DNA from: Citromicrobium sp.
GTDB lineage: Bacteria; Pseudomonadota; Alphaproteobacteria; Sphingomonadales; Sphingomonadaceae
DNA: 64,000 nucleotides
Direction of reading: 5' to 3'
NCBI GenBank assembly: GCA_002729695.1
Contig: PBYQ01000016.1
Span: forward strand, 51,986-115,985
Of this stretch, positions 36,199-44,526 are shown piece after piece. The translations under genes and the position numbers were made by a program. Below the pieces are notes generated by a model. That model worked only from the letters and a program-made list of their open reading frames with translations, was not told the DNA's origin and searched no databases. Positions within the stretch are counted from its first letter, which is position 1. Each line of letters begins with the position of its first letter.

Positions 36199-37122
36199 AT
36201 GAGCAGCAGCGACTCCGCCGAAACGATCGTCCCCGATACCGAGCACCGCGGCCTTATCGCGCGCCTTCCACCGCTCCCGCGCGACCTCGCGCAGCTCGCC
36301 CGGTTCGATCGGCCGATCGGCTGGTGGCTACTGTTCTGGCCGTGCGTCGCCGGTGTGTGGCTGAGCGGCGCGGGCTGGCAATGGGCGCTGCTCGCGTGGC
36401 TGCTGCTGGGCAGTATTGCCATGCGCGGCGCGGGCTGCGTGTATAACGACATCACCGATGCCGAACTCGACAAGAAGGTCGCACGCCCCGCCAGCCGCCC
36501 GATAGCGAGCGGACGGGTGAGCAAGCGCACCGCTTGGATCTGGCTCGCAATGCTGAGCTTCGTCGGCCTCATCGTTCTGCTGCAACTGCCCTTGCGCGCG
36601 CAGATCGTGGCGCTGGTTTCCCTGATCCTGGTCGCTGCCTATCCCTTCATGAAGCGGATCACCTGGTGGCCGCAGGCGTGGCTCGGGCTGACCTTCAGCT
36701 GGGGTGCGCTGGTCGGCTGGGCGGTGTTCGGCAGCGACAACTGGGCCGCACCCATTGCGCTATATCTCGGCTGCGTCGTGTGGACCGTCGGCTATGACAC
36801 GATCTACGCGCTTCAGGATCGGGAGGACGATGCGCTTGTAGGCATCCGTTCCTCCGCGTTGCGGATGGGGGGCAAGGTGAAGCAGGGCGTCGCGACCTGC
36901 TATGCTTTGGCTGTGGCGCTGTGGGCTCTTGGCTTCTGGTTTTTGCGCGCCGATTGGGTTGCGTGCATCACCCTGGTCCCGGTGGCGTGGCACCTCGCAT
37001 GGCAGGTGACGACGCTGGACGAGAATGATCCGGCCAATCCGCTTCACCGCTTCCGTTCGAATCGCTGGGCTGGCTTCCTGCTCGCGATCGCGTGCTTCAT
37101 CGTGGGGAACGCAGGGGTATAA
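36199..37122 (+). CDS. ubiA: 4-hydroxybenzoate octaprenyltransferase
   Basis: Prenylates 4-hydroxybenzoate in ubiquinone synthesis. The 307-aa polytopic protein has both prenyl-diphosphate/Mg motifs: GCVYNDITDAELDKKVARPA with the RPI follow-on, and ALQDREDDALVGIRSSAL. PIGWWLLFWPCVAGVWL at the N-terminus is also typical. The start at ATG 36199 has AGGGAG seven bases upstream, and an earlier in-frame ATG at 36157 would overlap the divergent rsmE. Ubiquinone is used by the PoxB and Cyo proteins encoded at the far end of the window. Confidence 0.94.
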   Translation: MSSSDSAETIVPDTEHRGLIARLPPLPRDLAQLARFDRPIGWWLLFWPCVAGVWLSGAGWQWALLAWLLLGSIAMRGAGCVYNDITDAELDKKVARPASRPIASGRVSKRTAWIWLAMLSFVGLIVLLQLPLRAQIVALVSLILVAAYPFMKRITWWPQAWLGLTFSWGALVGWAVFGSDNWAAPIALYLGCVVWTVGYDTIYALQDREDDALVGIRSSALRMGGKVKQGVATCYALAVALWALGFWFLRADWVACITLVPVAWHLAWQVTTLDENDPANPLHRFRSNRWAGFLLAIACFIVGNAGV

Positions 37123-37171
37123 TCTCCCCAGCCGTTTACTTTTCGTTCCTCACCCCCGACATTGGCGCGCG

Positions 37172-39943
37172 ATGGCCGCGCCGACCCCAGAACCGCCTGC
37201 TTTGCCCGCACTCCACGCCAGCCATGCTGGTTTGTGGCTGAGCGCGCTGGGCAGCGCCGCGCAGGAGATCGGCAAGGGGCAGGCGATCAATGCCTGCGCC
37301 GATACACCCGTGCTCATGCTGAACGCGCCATTGGTCGCGGCAAGGCTTGGCTATCCCGACCTTTCGGGTCTCGATCTGCTGGAACTCTACGCCTTCCTGC
37401 ATCCCGCGCGCTTCTGCGTACCGACCCCCAAGGGCCTTGCTACGGCACTGGAGATCGAGCCTCCCGAAGACGATGCGGCGACACCGCTTTTCCTGCGCGA
37501 AGCTCTGGTGGCGATGCTCGCGGTCTGCGGTCGGGACGACTGGAAAGAACGGCACGGGGCGTGGAGCACGCTGCAATCGCTCGCTCGCGCGCGCTGGCCG
37601 TGGGCGCAAGTGCTCGCTCCTTTCATACCGAAGCCCGAACGCGCGGAACGCTGGCTGTTCGCGACCCTGCCCGAGTGGGAAGAAGCGCCTGAACGACCTC
37701 AACCCGCGCAGGTCTCCATCAGTGAGGAAGAGGTGCACGGGCAGCTTGCTCGCCTGACCGGAGAAGGCGCCGAAAAGCGCGAAGGCCAGCGCGCCTATGC
37801 GGGCGAAGTCTCCCGCATTTTCGCTCCTCGCGATGCCAAAGGCCGCCCGCACCTGCTGCTGGCGCAGGCGGGTACGGGGATTGGCAAGACGCTGGGTTAT
37901 CTCTCGCCGGCGAGCGTGTGGGCGGAGCGATCGCAGGGCACGCTCTGGGTCAGCACCTACACCAAGAACCTCCAGCGTCAGTTGCGGCGTGAGAGCCGGC
38001 GTGCATGGCCCGAGAAGCGCCCAGATGGCAGTGCGCCGGTGGTGGTGCGCAAGGGGCGCGAGAATTACTTGTGCCTGCTCAATCTCGAAGACGCGATGCA
38101 GGGAGGTTTTGCCGGGCGGGGCGCGGTGCTTGCGCAGTTGGTCGCGCGCTGGGCGCAGTATTCGCGCGATGGCGACATGATCGGCGGCGATCTGCCCGGC
38201 TGGCTTGGCACGCTGTTTCCCCGGCGAGGGATTTCCGCGCTGACCGATCAGCGCGGGGAGTGCGTCTATGCGGGGTGCCCGCATTACCGGAAGTGCTTCA
38301 TCGAACGCGCCGCGCGAACCTCCGCGCAAGCCGACCTGGTGATCGCCAATCACGCGCTGGTGATGATCAACGCCGCGCGTGGCCGCCACCATGGTCACCC
38401 TCCGACCCGACTGATCTTCGACGAAGGCCATCACGTGTTCGACGCCGCCGACAGCACCTTTGCGGCGGCGCTCACAGGACAGGAAGCGATCGAGCTGCGC
38501 CGCTGGATCATCGGGCCCGAACGCAATTCGCGAGGACGCAGGCGCGGGCTGGCGGCTCGACTGGCAGATGTCGCGTCTTACGATGATGCGGGCGGCGAAG
38601 CGGTCGACGCAGCGATCGAGGCGGCGCAGGCGCTGCCCGCCGATGGCTGGCTTGGCCGGATTGCCGAGGGCGCTCCGTCGGGACCGCTGGAGGAATTGCT
38701 CGCTCAGGTCCGCGCAACCGTGTTCGCGCGCGACGAGAGTGGCGGTCAGGAAGCGGGCTACGGGATCGAGACCGAGATTGCCGATCCTCCGGGTGCGCTG
38801 GTCGATGCGGCGCAAGAAGCGCAGGTCGCGCTGGCTGGTGTGCGAAAGCCGTTGCTGACGCTTGGCCAGCGGCTCGAAGCGGTGATGGAGGACCCACCCG
38901 ACTGGCTCGATGGGCAGGGGCGGGCGCGGATCGAGGGCGCGCGCCATTCACTCGGCTGGCGGATCGATCTGCTTGCCGCGTGGGAAGCTCTGCTCGCGCG
39001 AATCGGCGGGCCTGCCGACGCCGATTTCGTCGACTGGCTCGCGGTGGATCGGTTCGAGGCGCGCGATTACGACATCGGCTTGCACCGCCGCTGGCTCGAT
39101 CCGATGAAGCCCTTTGCCAAGGTCGTTCTGGAACCTGCGCATGGCGTGATGTTGACGAGCGCCACGCTGGCGGATCGCGATGCCGAAGGCGAGCCAGACT
39201 GGGCGCGCGCCATTTCTGCCAGCGGGGCCGAGCATATCGGGCTGAAACCACACCTCACCAGCCAGCCGAGCCCCTTCGACTATGCCCGCAATGCCGAGGT
39301 TCTGATCGTCACCGACATTCGGCGCGGCGATATTGCGGGATTGGCGGGAGCGTATTCGCGGCTGATCGAGGCGTCGGGCGGCGGCACCCTGGGGCTGTTC
39401 ACCGCGATCAAGCGGCTGCGCGCGGTCCATGCGCGGATCGCGGACCGGCTCGCCCGAGCGCGGCTGCCGCTTTACGCGCAGCATGTCGATCCGATCGACA
39501 CGGGCACGCTGACCGACATCTTCGGCGACGATCCGCGCGCCAGCCTGCTCGGCACCGATGCCCTGCGCGACGGGATCGATGTGCCCGGCGATTCGCTACG
39601 CAGTGTCGTGCTGGAGGCTGTGCCGTGGCCACGCCCGACGATCCTCCATCGCGCACGCCGCGCCGCTTTCGCCGAATCCGAGGGCGGGGGCGGGGCATAC
39701 GATGACCGGATCATTCGGGCCCGTTTGGCGCAGGCCTTCGGGCGGCTGATTCGCACGCGCGAGGACAGCGGCCATTTCGTCGTTCTCTCGGCAGCTTTTC
39801 CAAGCCGCTTGCTCAGCGCCTTCCCCAAGGGAACGCCGATAGAGCGGGTTACGCTCGACGAGGCCGTTTCGCGCCTTGCCGCGGGGCCTCCGGCAAGGCA
39901 GGGAGAGATGAAACCCGCCGCCATCGATGCGACGGCGGATTGA
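37172..39943 (+). CDS. DinG/XPD-type ATP-dependent DNA helicase
   Basis: A 923-aa superfamily 2 helicase. Walker A is AQAGTGIGKTLGYLSPA. An Fe-S cysteine set is in ENYLCLLN ... CVYAGCPHYRKCF, the layout of XPD/DinG helicases, and the Walker B/DEAH-like box reads LIFDEGHHVFDAADS. C-terminal helicase motifs include LTSATL, LLGTDALRDGIDVPGDSLR and RARLAQAFGRLIRTREDSG (motif VI). About 230 residues precede Walker A and are family-specific. The role is probably unwinding structured DNA during repair; alphaproteobacterial homologues are usually annotated only as ATP-dependent DNA helicase. The start is the ATG at 37172. Confidence 0.92.
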   Translation: MAAPTPEPPALPALHASHAGLWLSALGSAAQEIGKGQAINACADTPVLMLNAPLVAARLGYPDLSGLDLLELYAFLHPARFCVPTPKGLATALEIEPPEDDAATPLFLREALVAMLAVCGRDDWKERHGAWSTLQSLARARWPWAQVLAPFIPKPERAERWLFATLPEWEEAPERPQPAQVSISEEEVHGQLARLTGEGAEKREGQRAYAGEVSRIFAPRDAKGRPHLLLAQAGTGIGKTLGYLSPASVWAERSQGTLWVSTYTKNLQRQLRRESRRAWPEKRPDGSAPVVVRKGRENYLCLLNLEDAMQGGFAGRGAVLAQLVARWAQYSRDGDMIGGDLPGWLGTLFPRRGISALTDQRGECVYAGCPHYRKCFIERAARTSAQADLVIANHALVMINAARGRHHGHPPTRLIFDEGHHVFDAADSTFAAALTGQEAIELRRWIIGPERNSRGRRRGLAARLADVASYDDAGGEAVDAAIEAAQALPADGWLGRIAEGAPSGPLEELLAQVRATVFARDESGGQEAGYGIETEIADPPGALVDAAQEAQVALAGVRKPLLTLGQRLEAVMEDPPDWLDGQGRARIEGARHSLGWRIDLLAAWEALLARIGGPADADFVDWLAVDRFEARDYDIGLHRRWLDPMKPFAKVVLEPAHGVMLTSATLADRDAEGEPDWARAISASGAEHIGLKPHLTSQPSPFDYARNAEVLIVTDIRRGDIAGLAGAYSRLIEASGGGTLGLFTAIKRLRAVHARIADRLARARLPLYAQHVDPIDTGTLTDIFGDDPRASLLGTDALRDGIDVPGDSLRSVVLEAVPWPRPTILHRARRAAFAESEGGGGAYDDRIIRARLAQAFGRLIRTREDSGHFVVLSAAFPSRLLSAFPKGTPIERVTLDEAVSRLAAGPPARQGEMKPAAIDATAD

Positions 39944-39970
39944 GGATGCGGCGATAATGGGGCTGGTAGC

Positions 39971-40498
39971 GTGAAATATCTCGGCCTGTTGCGGCACGCG
40001 AAGTCGGATTGGGACGACCGGAGCACGCGCGATTTCGACCGCGGGCTCAACGAGCGTGGGCGCGCTGGGGCGCGACTCATGGGGAGGCACATCCGGTCGC
40101 AGGGTCAGAAGTGGGATCACCTGCTCGCCAGCCCTGCGGTGCGCGTGAAGCACACTCTGGAGGCAGCCGCGATCGGCATCGAGCCGACTTACGACCAGCG
40201 ACTCTACCTCGCCGGGCCGGAAACCCATTACGAAGTGGTCCGCGAACAGGCCGGCGACGCCGATGCGGTGCTGATCGCGGCGCACAACCCGGGCTTGCAG
40301 GACGTTGTCCTGGGTCTCGTCTCACACGAAAACGAGACGCCCGATTTCCGCGAGGCGATGGTGAAATTCCCGACCGCGTCCTTCGCGATACTCGAACTGC
40401 CGATCGACGACTGGAGCGAACTGGGCAGCCGCGATGCGCGCCTCGTCCACTTCATGCGCCCGCGCGATCTGGACCCGAACCTTGGGCCAGAGGACTAG
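39971..40498 (+). CDS. sixA: Histidine phosphatase family protein, SixA-like
   Basis: A 175-aa SixA-type phosphohistidine phosphatase. The catalytic RHG-variant is LLRHAKSDWDD, with DRGLNERGRAGARLMGRHI following. A second conserved His lies in LIAAHNPGLQDVV. The start is GTG 39971. SixA acts on phosphorylated His of phosphorelay or PTS proteins; the target here is unknown. It lies 27 bases after the helicase gene and may be in its operon; it is convergent with soxR. Confidence 0.88.
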   Translation: MKYLGLLRHAKSDWDDRSTRDFDRGLNERGRAGARLMGRHIRSQGQKWDHLLASPAVRVKHTLEAAAIGIEPTYDQRLYLAGPETHYEVVREQAGDADAVLIAAHNPGLQDVVLGLVSHENETPDFREAMVKFPTASFAILELPIDDWSELGSRDARLVHFMRPRDLDPNLGPED

Positions 40499-40501
40499 GT
40501 T

Positions 40502-40942
40502 CTAACCGATCACAATGCGCGGACCCGGCCCTTTGTTGGCGAGGGTATCGTCAGGATTATACAGCGTGCAGTTCTTAAGGCTCAGGCAGCCGCACCCGAT
40601 ACACCCGTCGAGGTTGTCGCGCGCGCGTTGCAACTCGGCGATCCGTGCATCGAGCTGATCGCGGATAGAACGGCTGATTGCCGCCCAGTCCTTCGCGTTG
40701 GGAGTTCGCCCCTGCGGCAGTCGCGCAAGTTGCCCCTCGATCTCGCCGAGTGAAAGGCCCAGCCGCTGGGCGATCAGGATGAAGCTGAGGCGGCGGATGT
40801 CCGAGCGCAGGAAACGTCGCTGATTGCCGCGCGTGCGATGGGGCTCGAGCAGCCCCTTGCTTTCGTAATAGCGGATCGCGGAGACGCTTAGTCCGGTACG
40901 CCGGGCGAGGTCTCCGATAGGCAGCAGGTCGTTCGCTTTCAT
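40502..40942 (-). CDS. soxR: Redox-sensitive transcriptional activator SoxR
   Basis: MerR-family [2Fe-2S] regulator responding to redox-cycling compounds or superoxide. The 146-aa protein has the MerR helix-turn-helix (PIGDLARRTGLSVSAIRYYE), a dimerisation helix, and the SoxR-specific cluster CIGCGCLSLKNC, giving ligands Cys114, Cys117, Cys119 and Cys125. A canonical SoxR box lies in the divergent spacer. On the minus strand TTGAGG and TATCGC at 17-base spacing overlap the box, which suggests autorepression. Confidence 0.95.
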   Translation of the reverse strand: MKANDLLPIGDLARRTGLSVSAIRYYESKGLLEPHRTRGNQRRFLRSDIRRLSFILIAQRLGLSLGEIEGQLARLPQGRTPNAKDWAAISRSIRDQLDARIAELQRARDNLDGCIGCGCLSLKNCTLYNPDDTLANKGPGPRIVIG

Positions 40943-40969
40943 CGATCAGCGCGATAGGAGAAATGCTTC

Positions 40970-40991
40970 TTGACCTCAAGTAAGCTTGAGG
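40970..40991 (+). promoter_or_regulatory. SoxR box within an overlong-spacer promoter
   Basis: CCTCAAGTAAGCTTGAGG (40974-40991) is close to the E. coli soxS operator CCTCAAGTTAACTTGAGG (known). The -35 element TTGACC (40970-40975) overlaps its first two bases exactly as in soxS. A 19-base spacer then places the -10 at CATTGA, a poor hexamer as expected for a SoxR-dependent promoter. The downstream gene is the VOC protein at 41055. Confidence 0.88.
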
Positions 40992-41054
40992 TTGCATTGA
41001 TGTGCGCATCGCAATCGCGGGGCCGATCTGACCCGCCAACGAAGGAGTAAAGCG

Positions 41055-41426
41055 ATGCCCAAGGGACACCTCGAACATGCCAACATCTCCGTTACCGACC
41101 CCGAACGGTCCGCCGCCCTGCTGATCGACCTGCTCGGTTGGCACGAACGCTGGAAGGGCGACGCCATGAGCGGCGGGCGCACGATTCACGTCGGGACCGA
41201 CGACGCCTATGTTGCGCTCTACACCGGCCCACACGTGCGCGGATCTTTCGAGAAGGGGAACCCGCTCAACCACCTTGGCTTCGTGGTCGACGATCTCGAT
41301 GCGGCTGAGAAAGTGGTCGTGTCCCACGGGCTCGAACCCTTCGGTCACGACGATTACGAGCCAGGCCGCCGCTTCTACTTCTTCGACTGGGACGGCATTG
41401 AGTTCGAGGTGGTCAATTATGAATGA
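41055..41426 (+). CDS. VOC (glyoxalase/bleomycin-resistance) family protein, predicted SoxR target
   Basis: A 123-aa vicinal-oxygen-chelate protein with paired beta-alpha-beta-beta-beta modules. It starts GHLEHANISVTDPERSAALLIDLLGWHE, with a central PLNHLGFVVDDLDAAEKVV and a final FYFFDWDGIEFEVVNYE. His7-type, His74-region and C-terminal Glu positions resemble metal ligands of the glyoxalase/dioxygenase class. The substrate is unknown. A SoxR box 64 bases upstream and the divergent soxR gene suggest induction by redox-cycling compounds and a detoxifying role. Confidence 0.87.
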   Translation: MPKGHLEHANISVTDPERSAALLIDLLGWHERWKGDAMSGGRTIHVGTDDAYVALYTGPHVRGSFEKGNPLNHLGFVVDDLDAAEKVVVSHGLEPFGHDDYEPGRRFYFFDWDGIEFEVVNYE

Positions 41427-41509
41427 GCCAATTCTGAAAGAACCCATGTTCGCACGCAGTATCGGGTCTTCGCACTTGCAACGCGGCAGGGCTTCCGCAA
41501 CAGGCTCAA

Positions 41510-43147
41510 ATGATGAGCATGCAAGACCTGATCGAAGCCGCCCGCGTGTCCAAGGCCTGGCCCTTCCAGGAGGCACAGCGGCTGCTCAAACGCTATCCTG
41601 ACGGCGCGAAGCCCGACGGGTCGCCGATCCTGTTCGAAACCGGATACGGTCCGTCGGGCCTGCCGCATATCGGGACCTTTCAGGAAGTGCTGCGCACCAC
41701 GCTGGTGCGCCGCGCGTTCGAGGCGCTGATCGGTGCCCGACCCGAAGATTGCAAGACGCGCCTCGTAGCGTTCAGCGACGATATGGACGGCCTGCGCAAG
41801 GTGCCCGACAATGTGCCGAATGCGGAGCTGCTTGAAGCGAACCTGCACAAGCCGCTAAGCCGTATTCCCAACCCGTTCGGCAGCGAGCACGAAAGTTTCG
41901 CCGCGCATAATAATGCCAAGCTGCGCGAATTTCTCGACCGGTTCGGGTTCGATTACGAATTCATCGCCAGCCACACCCAGTACAATTCGGGTGCGTTCGA
42001 CGATGCCTTGAGGAAGGTGTTGGCGAACAACCAGGCGATCCTCGACATCATGCTGCCCACGCTGCGCGCCGAACGTGCGGCGACCTATTCGCCGATCATG
42101 CCGATCAGCCCGGTCACGGGCCGTGTGTTGCAGGTGCCGGTCGAGGTGGTCGATGCGCAGGAGGGCACGATCCGCTTCACCGATGAAGACGGCACGGTGG
42201 TCGAGCAGTCCGCGTTCGGCGGACAGGCGAAGCTTCAGTGGAAAGTCGATTTCGCCATGCGCTGGGTCGCGATGGGCGTCGATTACGAGATGTACGGCAA
42301 GGACCTGACCGATACCGGCATCCAGTCGGGCAAGATCGCGCAGGTGCTCGGCGGGCGGAAGCCCGAAGGGCTGATCTACGAGCTGTTCCTCGACGAAAAG
42401 GGCGAGAAGATCAGCAAGTCGAAGGGCAACGGCCTGACGATCGACGAATGGCTGACCTATGGCAGTGAGGAATCGCTCGGCTTCTATATCTTCCCCAATC
42501 CCAAGAGCGCCAAGCAGCTGCATGTCGGCGTCATTCCGCGCGCAGTCGACGATTACTGGCAGTTCCGCGAGCGCTTGCCCGAACAAACGCTCGACAAGCA
42601 GCTAGGCAACCCGGCGTGGCACCTGCTGCGCGCCAACGGCGGCTATGAGGCGGAAGAGGCGCCCGGTGCTGGCGGCAGCCTGCCGGTGACCTATGGCCTG
42701 CTGCTAAACCTGGTGGGTGTCATGGGCGCAGGTACGACCCGCGATCAGGTGTGGGCCTATCTCGGCAATTACATCGCGGACCCCGATCCGGCGAAGCACC
42801 CGGAGCTGGACGCTCTCGTTGGCACTGCGCTCGCCTATAATCGCGATTTCATTGCGCCGACGCTGGAGCGCCGCGCGCCCGCAGCGAACGAGGCCGCAGC
42901 CCTGCGGATGCTCGACGAGCAATTGGCGCAGGTGCCGGCCGATACCAGTGCCGAAGACCTGCAAACCATGGTCTACGAAATCGGCAAGCGTGAGGAGTTC
43001 GCGTTCGAATCGCTGCGCGACTGGTTCAAGGCGCTGTACGAGACGCTGCTAGGCTCCGAGCAGGGGCCGCGCATGGGCAGCTTCATCGCGCTCTACGGAG
43101 TGGCGAACACCCGCGATCTTATCGCGGAAGCGCTCGCGCAAGGCTGA
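41510..43147 (+). CDS. lysS: Class I lysyl-tRNA synthetase
   Basis: Charges tRNA-Lys. The 545-aa protein is the class I form found in archaea and some bacteria, including many alphaproteobacteria, not the common class II enzyme. The HIGH-like motif is PSGLPHIG (residues 48-55) and the KMSKS-like motif is KISKSK (300-305). Several in-frame ATGs (41510, 41513, 41519) make the exact start uncertain by three codons. The gene ends in a short palindrome that also contains the stop of the convergent oxygenase gene. Confidence 0.95.
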   Translation: MMSMQDLIEAARVSKAWPFQEAQRLLKRYPDGAKPDGSPILFETGYGPSGLPHIGTFQEVLRTTLVRRAFEALIGARPEDCKTRLVAFSDDMDGLRKVPDNVPNAELLEANLHKPLSRIPNPFGSEHESFAAHNNAKLREFLDRFGFDYEFIASHTQYNSGAFDDALRKVLANNQAILDIMLPTLRAERAATYSPIMPISPVTGRVLQVPVEVVDAQEGTIRFTDEDGTVVEQSAFGGQAKLQWKVDFAMRWVAMGVDYEMYGKDLTDTGIQSGKIAQVLGGRKPEGLIYELFLDEKGEKISKSKGNGLTIDEWLTYGSEESLGFYIFPNPKSAKQLHVGVIPRAVDDYWQFRERLPEQTLDKQLGNPAWHLLRANGGYEAEEAPGAGGSLPVTYGLLLNLVGVMGAGTTRDQVWAYLGNYIADPDPAKHPELDALVGTALAYNRDFIAPTLERRAPAANEAAALRMLDEQLAQVPADTSAEDLQTMVYEIGKREEFAFESLRDWFKALYETLLGSEQGPRMGSFIALYGVANTRDLIAEALAQG

Positions 43148-43157
43148 TCGGTCAGCC
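43142..43157. terminator. Palindrome made of two converging stop codons
   Basis: GGCTGATCGGTCAGCC is a perfect 6-bp stem with a UCGG loop. The left arm contains the lysS TGA, and the right arm contains the TGA of the gene on the other strand. No T-run follows in either direction, so termination strength is doubtful. Confidence 0.4.
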
Positions 43158-43832
43158 CCACTTTCGGGTCCGGTACCACCGGGTTATGACGTATTTCGCA
43201 CCCGACTCCACAGGGGTGCCCGCGTGCAGCGTGTTCACGTTCGGCGAACCATCCGGCTTTGCGTTGTTCCAGAGGAGCAGGACGCCGGCCTTCGGCGCGA
43301 TCTGGATGCCAAGCGTGGGGAACGCCGTGGCTCCACCGGCCGGAACGTTGTTGAGGTACATCATCGCGGTCCAGCTGCGCTGGCCGCCGTTCTTGCGCTC
43401 CTGCTTCCAGTACTCCTCGCTCGGGAAGAAGTAGTCGTGGTGGTTCTTGAACTCTTGACCGGGCAGATAGCGCTGGCCCTGCATCGTCTCACCGAGCTTG
43501 CCCGGCAGGCCTAGCGCGTCGTCGATGCGGCGGCTGATCATCTTCACCATGGGGTCCTGAGAGTCGAAATTCCCCGAATAGGATGTGCGGTACCCATCCT
43601 TGTAGGTGCCCTTGTACAGGCTGCTGGGCCGCGCCACCTGATCGATCATGCCAGCGAGTTTGCGGCATTCGTTCGAGGTGAGAAACTCTCCGATCGCGTA
43701 GATTTCCGCTTTTTCGCTGGGAATCTTATAAGCCTTTGGATCGGCGTCGAGCCGCTCGCGAACGGTCTTGCCGACGCGGGCGAGGGCGTCCTGATCGGGT
43801 ACCTTGGCTGTCTTAGTCGTCGATTCTGTCAT
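43152..43832 (-). CDS. 2-oxoglutarate/Fe(II)-dependent oxygenase, prolyl 4-hydroxylase-like
   Basis: A 226-aa protein of the prolyl 4-hydroxylase alpha-subunit family (double-stranded beta-helix). Iron ligands are His131 and Asp133 (NHHDYF) and His203 (TLHAGTPV), and Lys213 would hold the 2-oxoglutarate carboxylate. The P4H hallmarks RYLPGQEFKNHHD and MMYLNNVPAGGATAFP are present. There is no signal peptide, so it is cytoplasmic. The substrate (protein proline or small molecule) is unknown. It is a single gene, convergent with lysS. Confidence 0.9.
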   Translation of the reverse strand: MTESTTKTAKVPDQDALARVGKTVRERLDADPKAYKIPSEKAEIYAIGEFLTSNECRKLAGMIDQVARPSSLYKGTYKDGYRTSYSGNFDSQDPMVKMISRRIDDALGLPGKLGETMQGQRYLPGQEFKNHHDYFFPSEEYWKQERKNGGQRSWTAMMYLNNVPAGGATAFPTLGIQIAPKAGVLLLWNNAKPDGSPNVNTLHAGTPVESGAKYVITRWYRTRKWG

Positions 43833-43900
43833 GCAAGTTTTCTAGCAAGTCGATCGCGCGCCCGCTAGACAGCGGGGGGAGATGCACAAGGGGATCAAGC

Positions 43901-44458
43901 ATGAATATCGGCAACCAGAAGCGCTACAGCATCGGCGCGATGATCTTTCACTGGCTTATTGCGGTTCTGGTGATCGTGAACTGGCGCATTGCGGAAAGCG
44001 CCGAGCATCTTTCGGGCCCCGAGAAGGGCGCCGTCTTCGCCAATCACAAGGCGCTGGGGATGCTGATCCTCGTGCTGACGCTGGGGCGGCTTGCATGGCG
44101 CTTCACGCATCCGCTGCCGAGCCTGCCCAATAATTATGCCCCCTGGGAGAGGATGCTTGCGCGCGCCACGCACGTCATTTTCTATGTCCTGCTCGTCGGC
44201 TTGCCGCTGGGCGGGTGGCTGGCAAGCTCGCTGGCGCTGCGCCCGGTCGACTTCTTCGGCCTGTTCACGATCCCGATGCTGCCGGTAGGCGAGAACAAGG
44301 ATCTCGCCGGGACAATCTTCGATGCGCACAAGACGGCGGGCACGATCATGATCTACCTGATCGGTTTGCACATTCTCGGCGCGCTCAAGCACACCTTCAT
44401 CGACAAGGATCTCGGCATCTTCCGGATGCTGCCCTTCGGCGGCAAGGCGCGCGAATAG
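43901..44458 (+). CDS. Cytochrome b561-family protein
   Basis: A 185-aa, four-helix membrane cytochrome of the bacterial b561 type. Likely haem ligands are His17 (GAMIFHWLIAVL), the His of ANHKALGMLIL, the His of RATHVIFYVLL and the His of GLHILGALKHTF. The TIPMLPVGENKDLAG loop and FDAHKTAGTIMIY are typical. The family moves electrons between quinol and periplasmic acceptors or acts against superoxide; the partner is not evident here. It is a single gene, convergent with the RcnB-like gene with a GC-rich hairpin between. Confidence 0.9.
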   Translation: MNIGNQKRYSIGAMIFHWLIAVLVIVNWRIAESAEHLSGPEKGAVFANHKALGMLILVLTLGRLAWRFTHPLPSLPNNYAPWERMLARATHVIFYVLLVGLPLGGWLASSLALRPVDFFGLFTIPMLPVGENKDLAGTIFDAHKTAGTIMIYLIGLHILGALKHTFIDKDLGIFRMLPFGGKARE

Positions 44459-44471
44459 GTTATCAACGAAA

Positions 44472-44502
44472 CGCCCCGCCGGCTGCGTAAGCCGACGGGG
44501 CG
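44472..44502. terminator. GC-rich hairpin between convergent genes
   Basis: Arms CGCCCCG-C-CGGC and GCCG-A-CGGGGCG (one internal mismatch) around a 7-base loop. The position between convergent genes fits a bidirectional terminator; no T-run is visible. Confidence 0.5.
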
Positions 44503-44526
44503 CAAGGTTGGGTTTCGATCGGCGAC

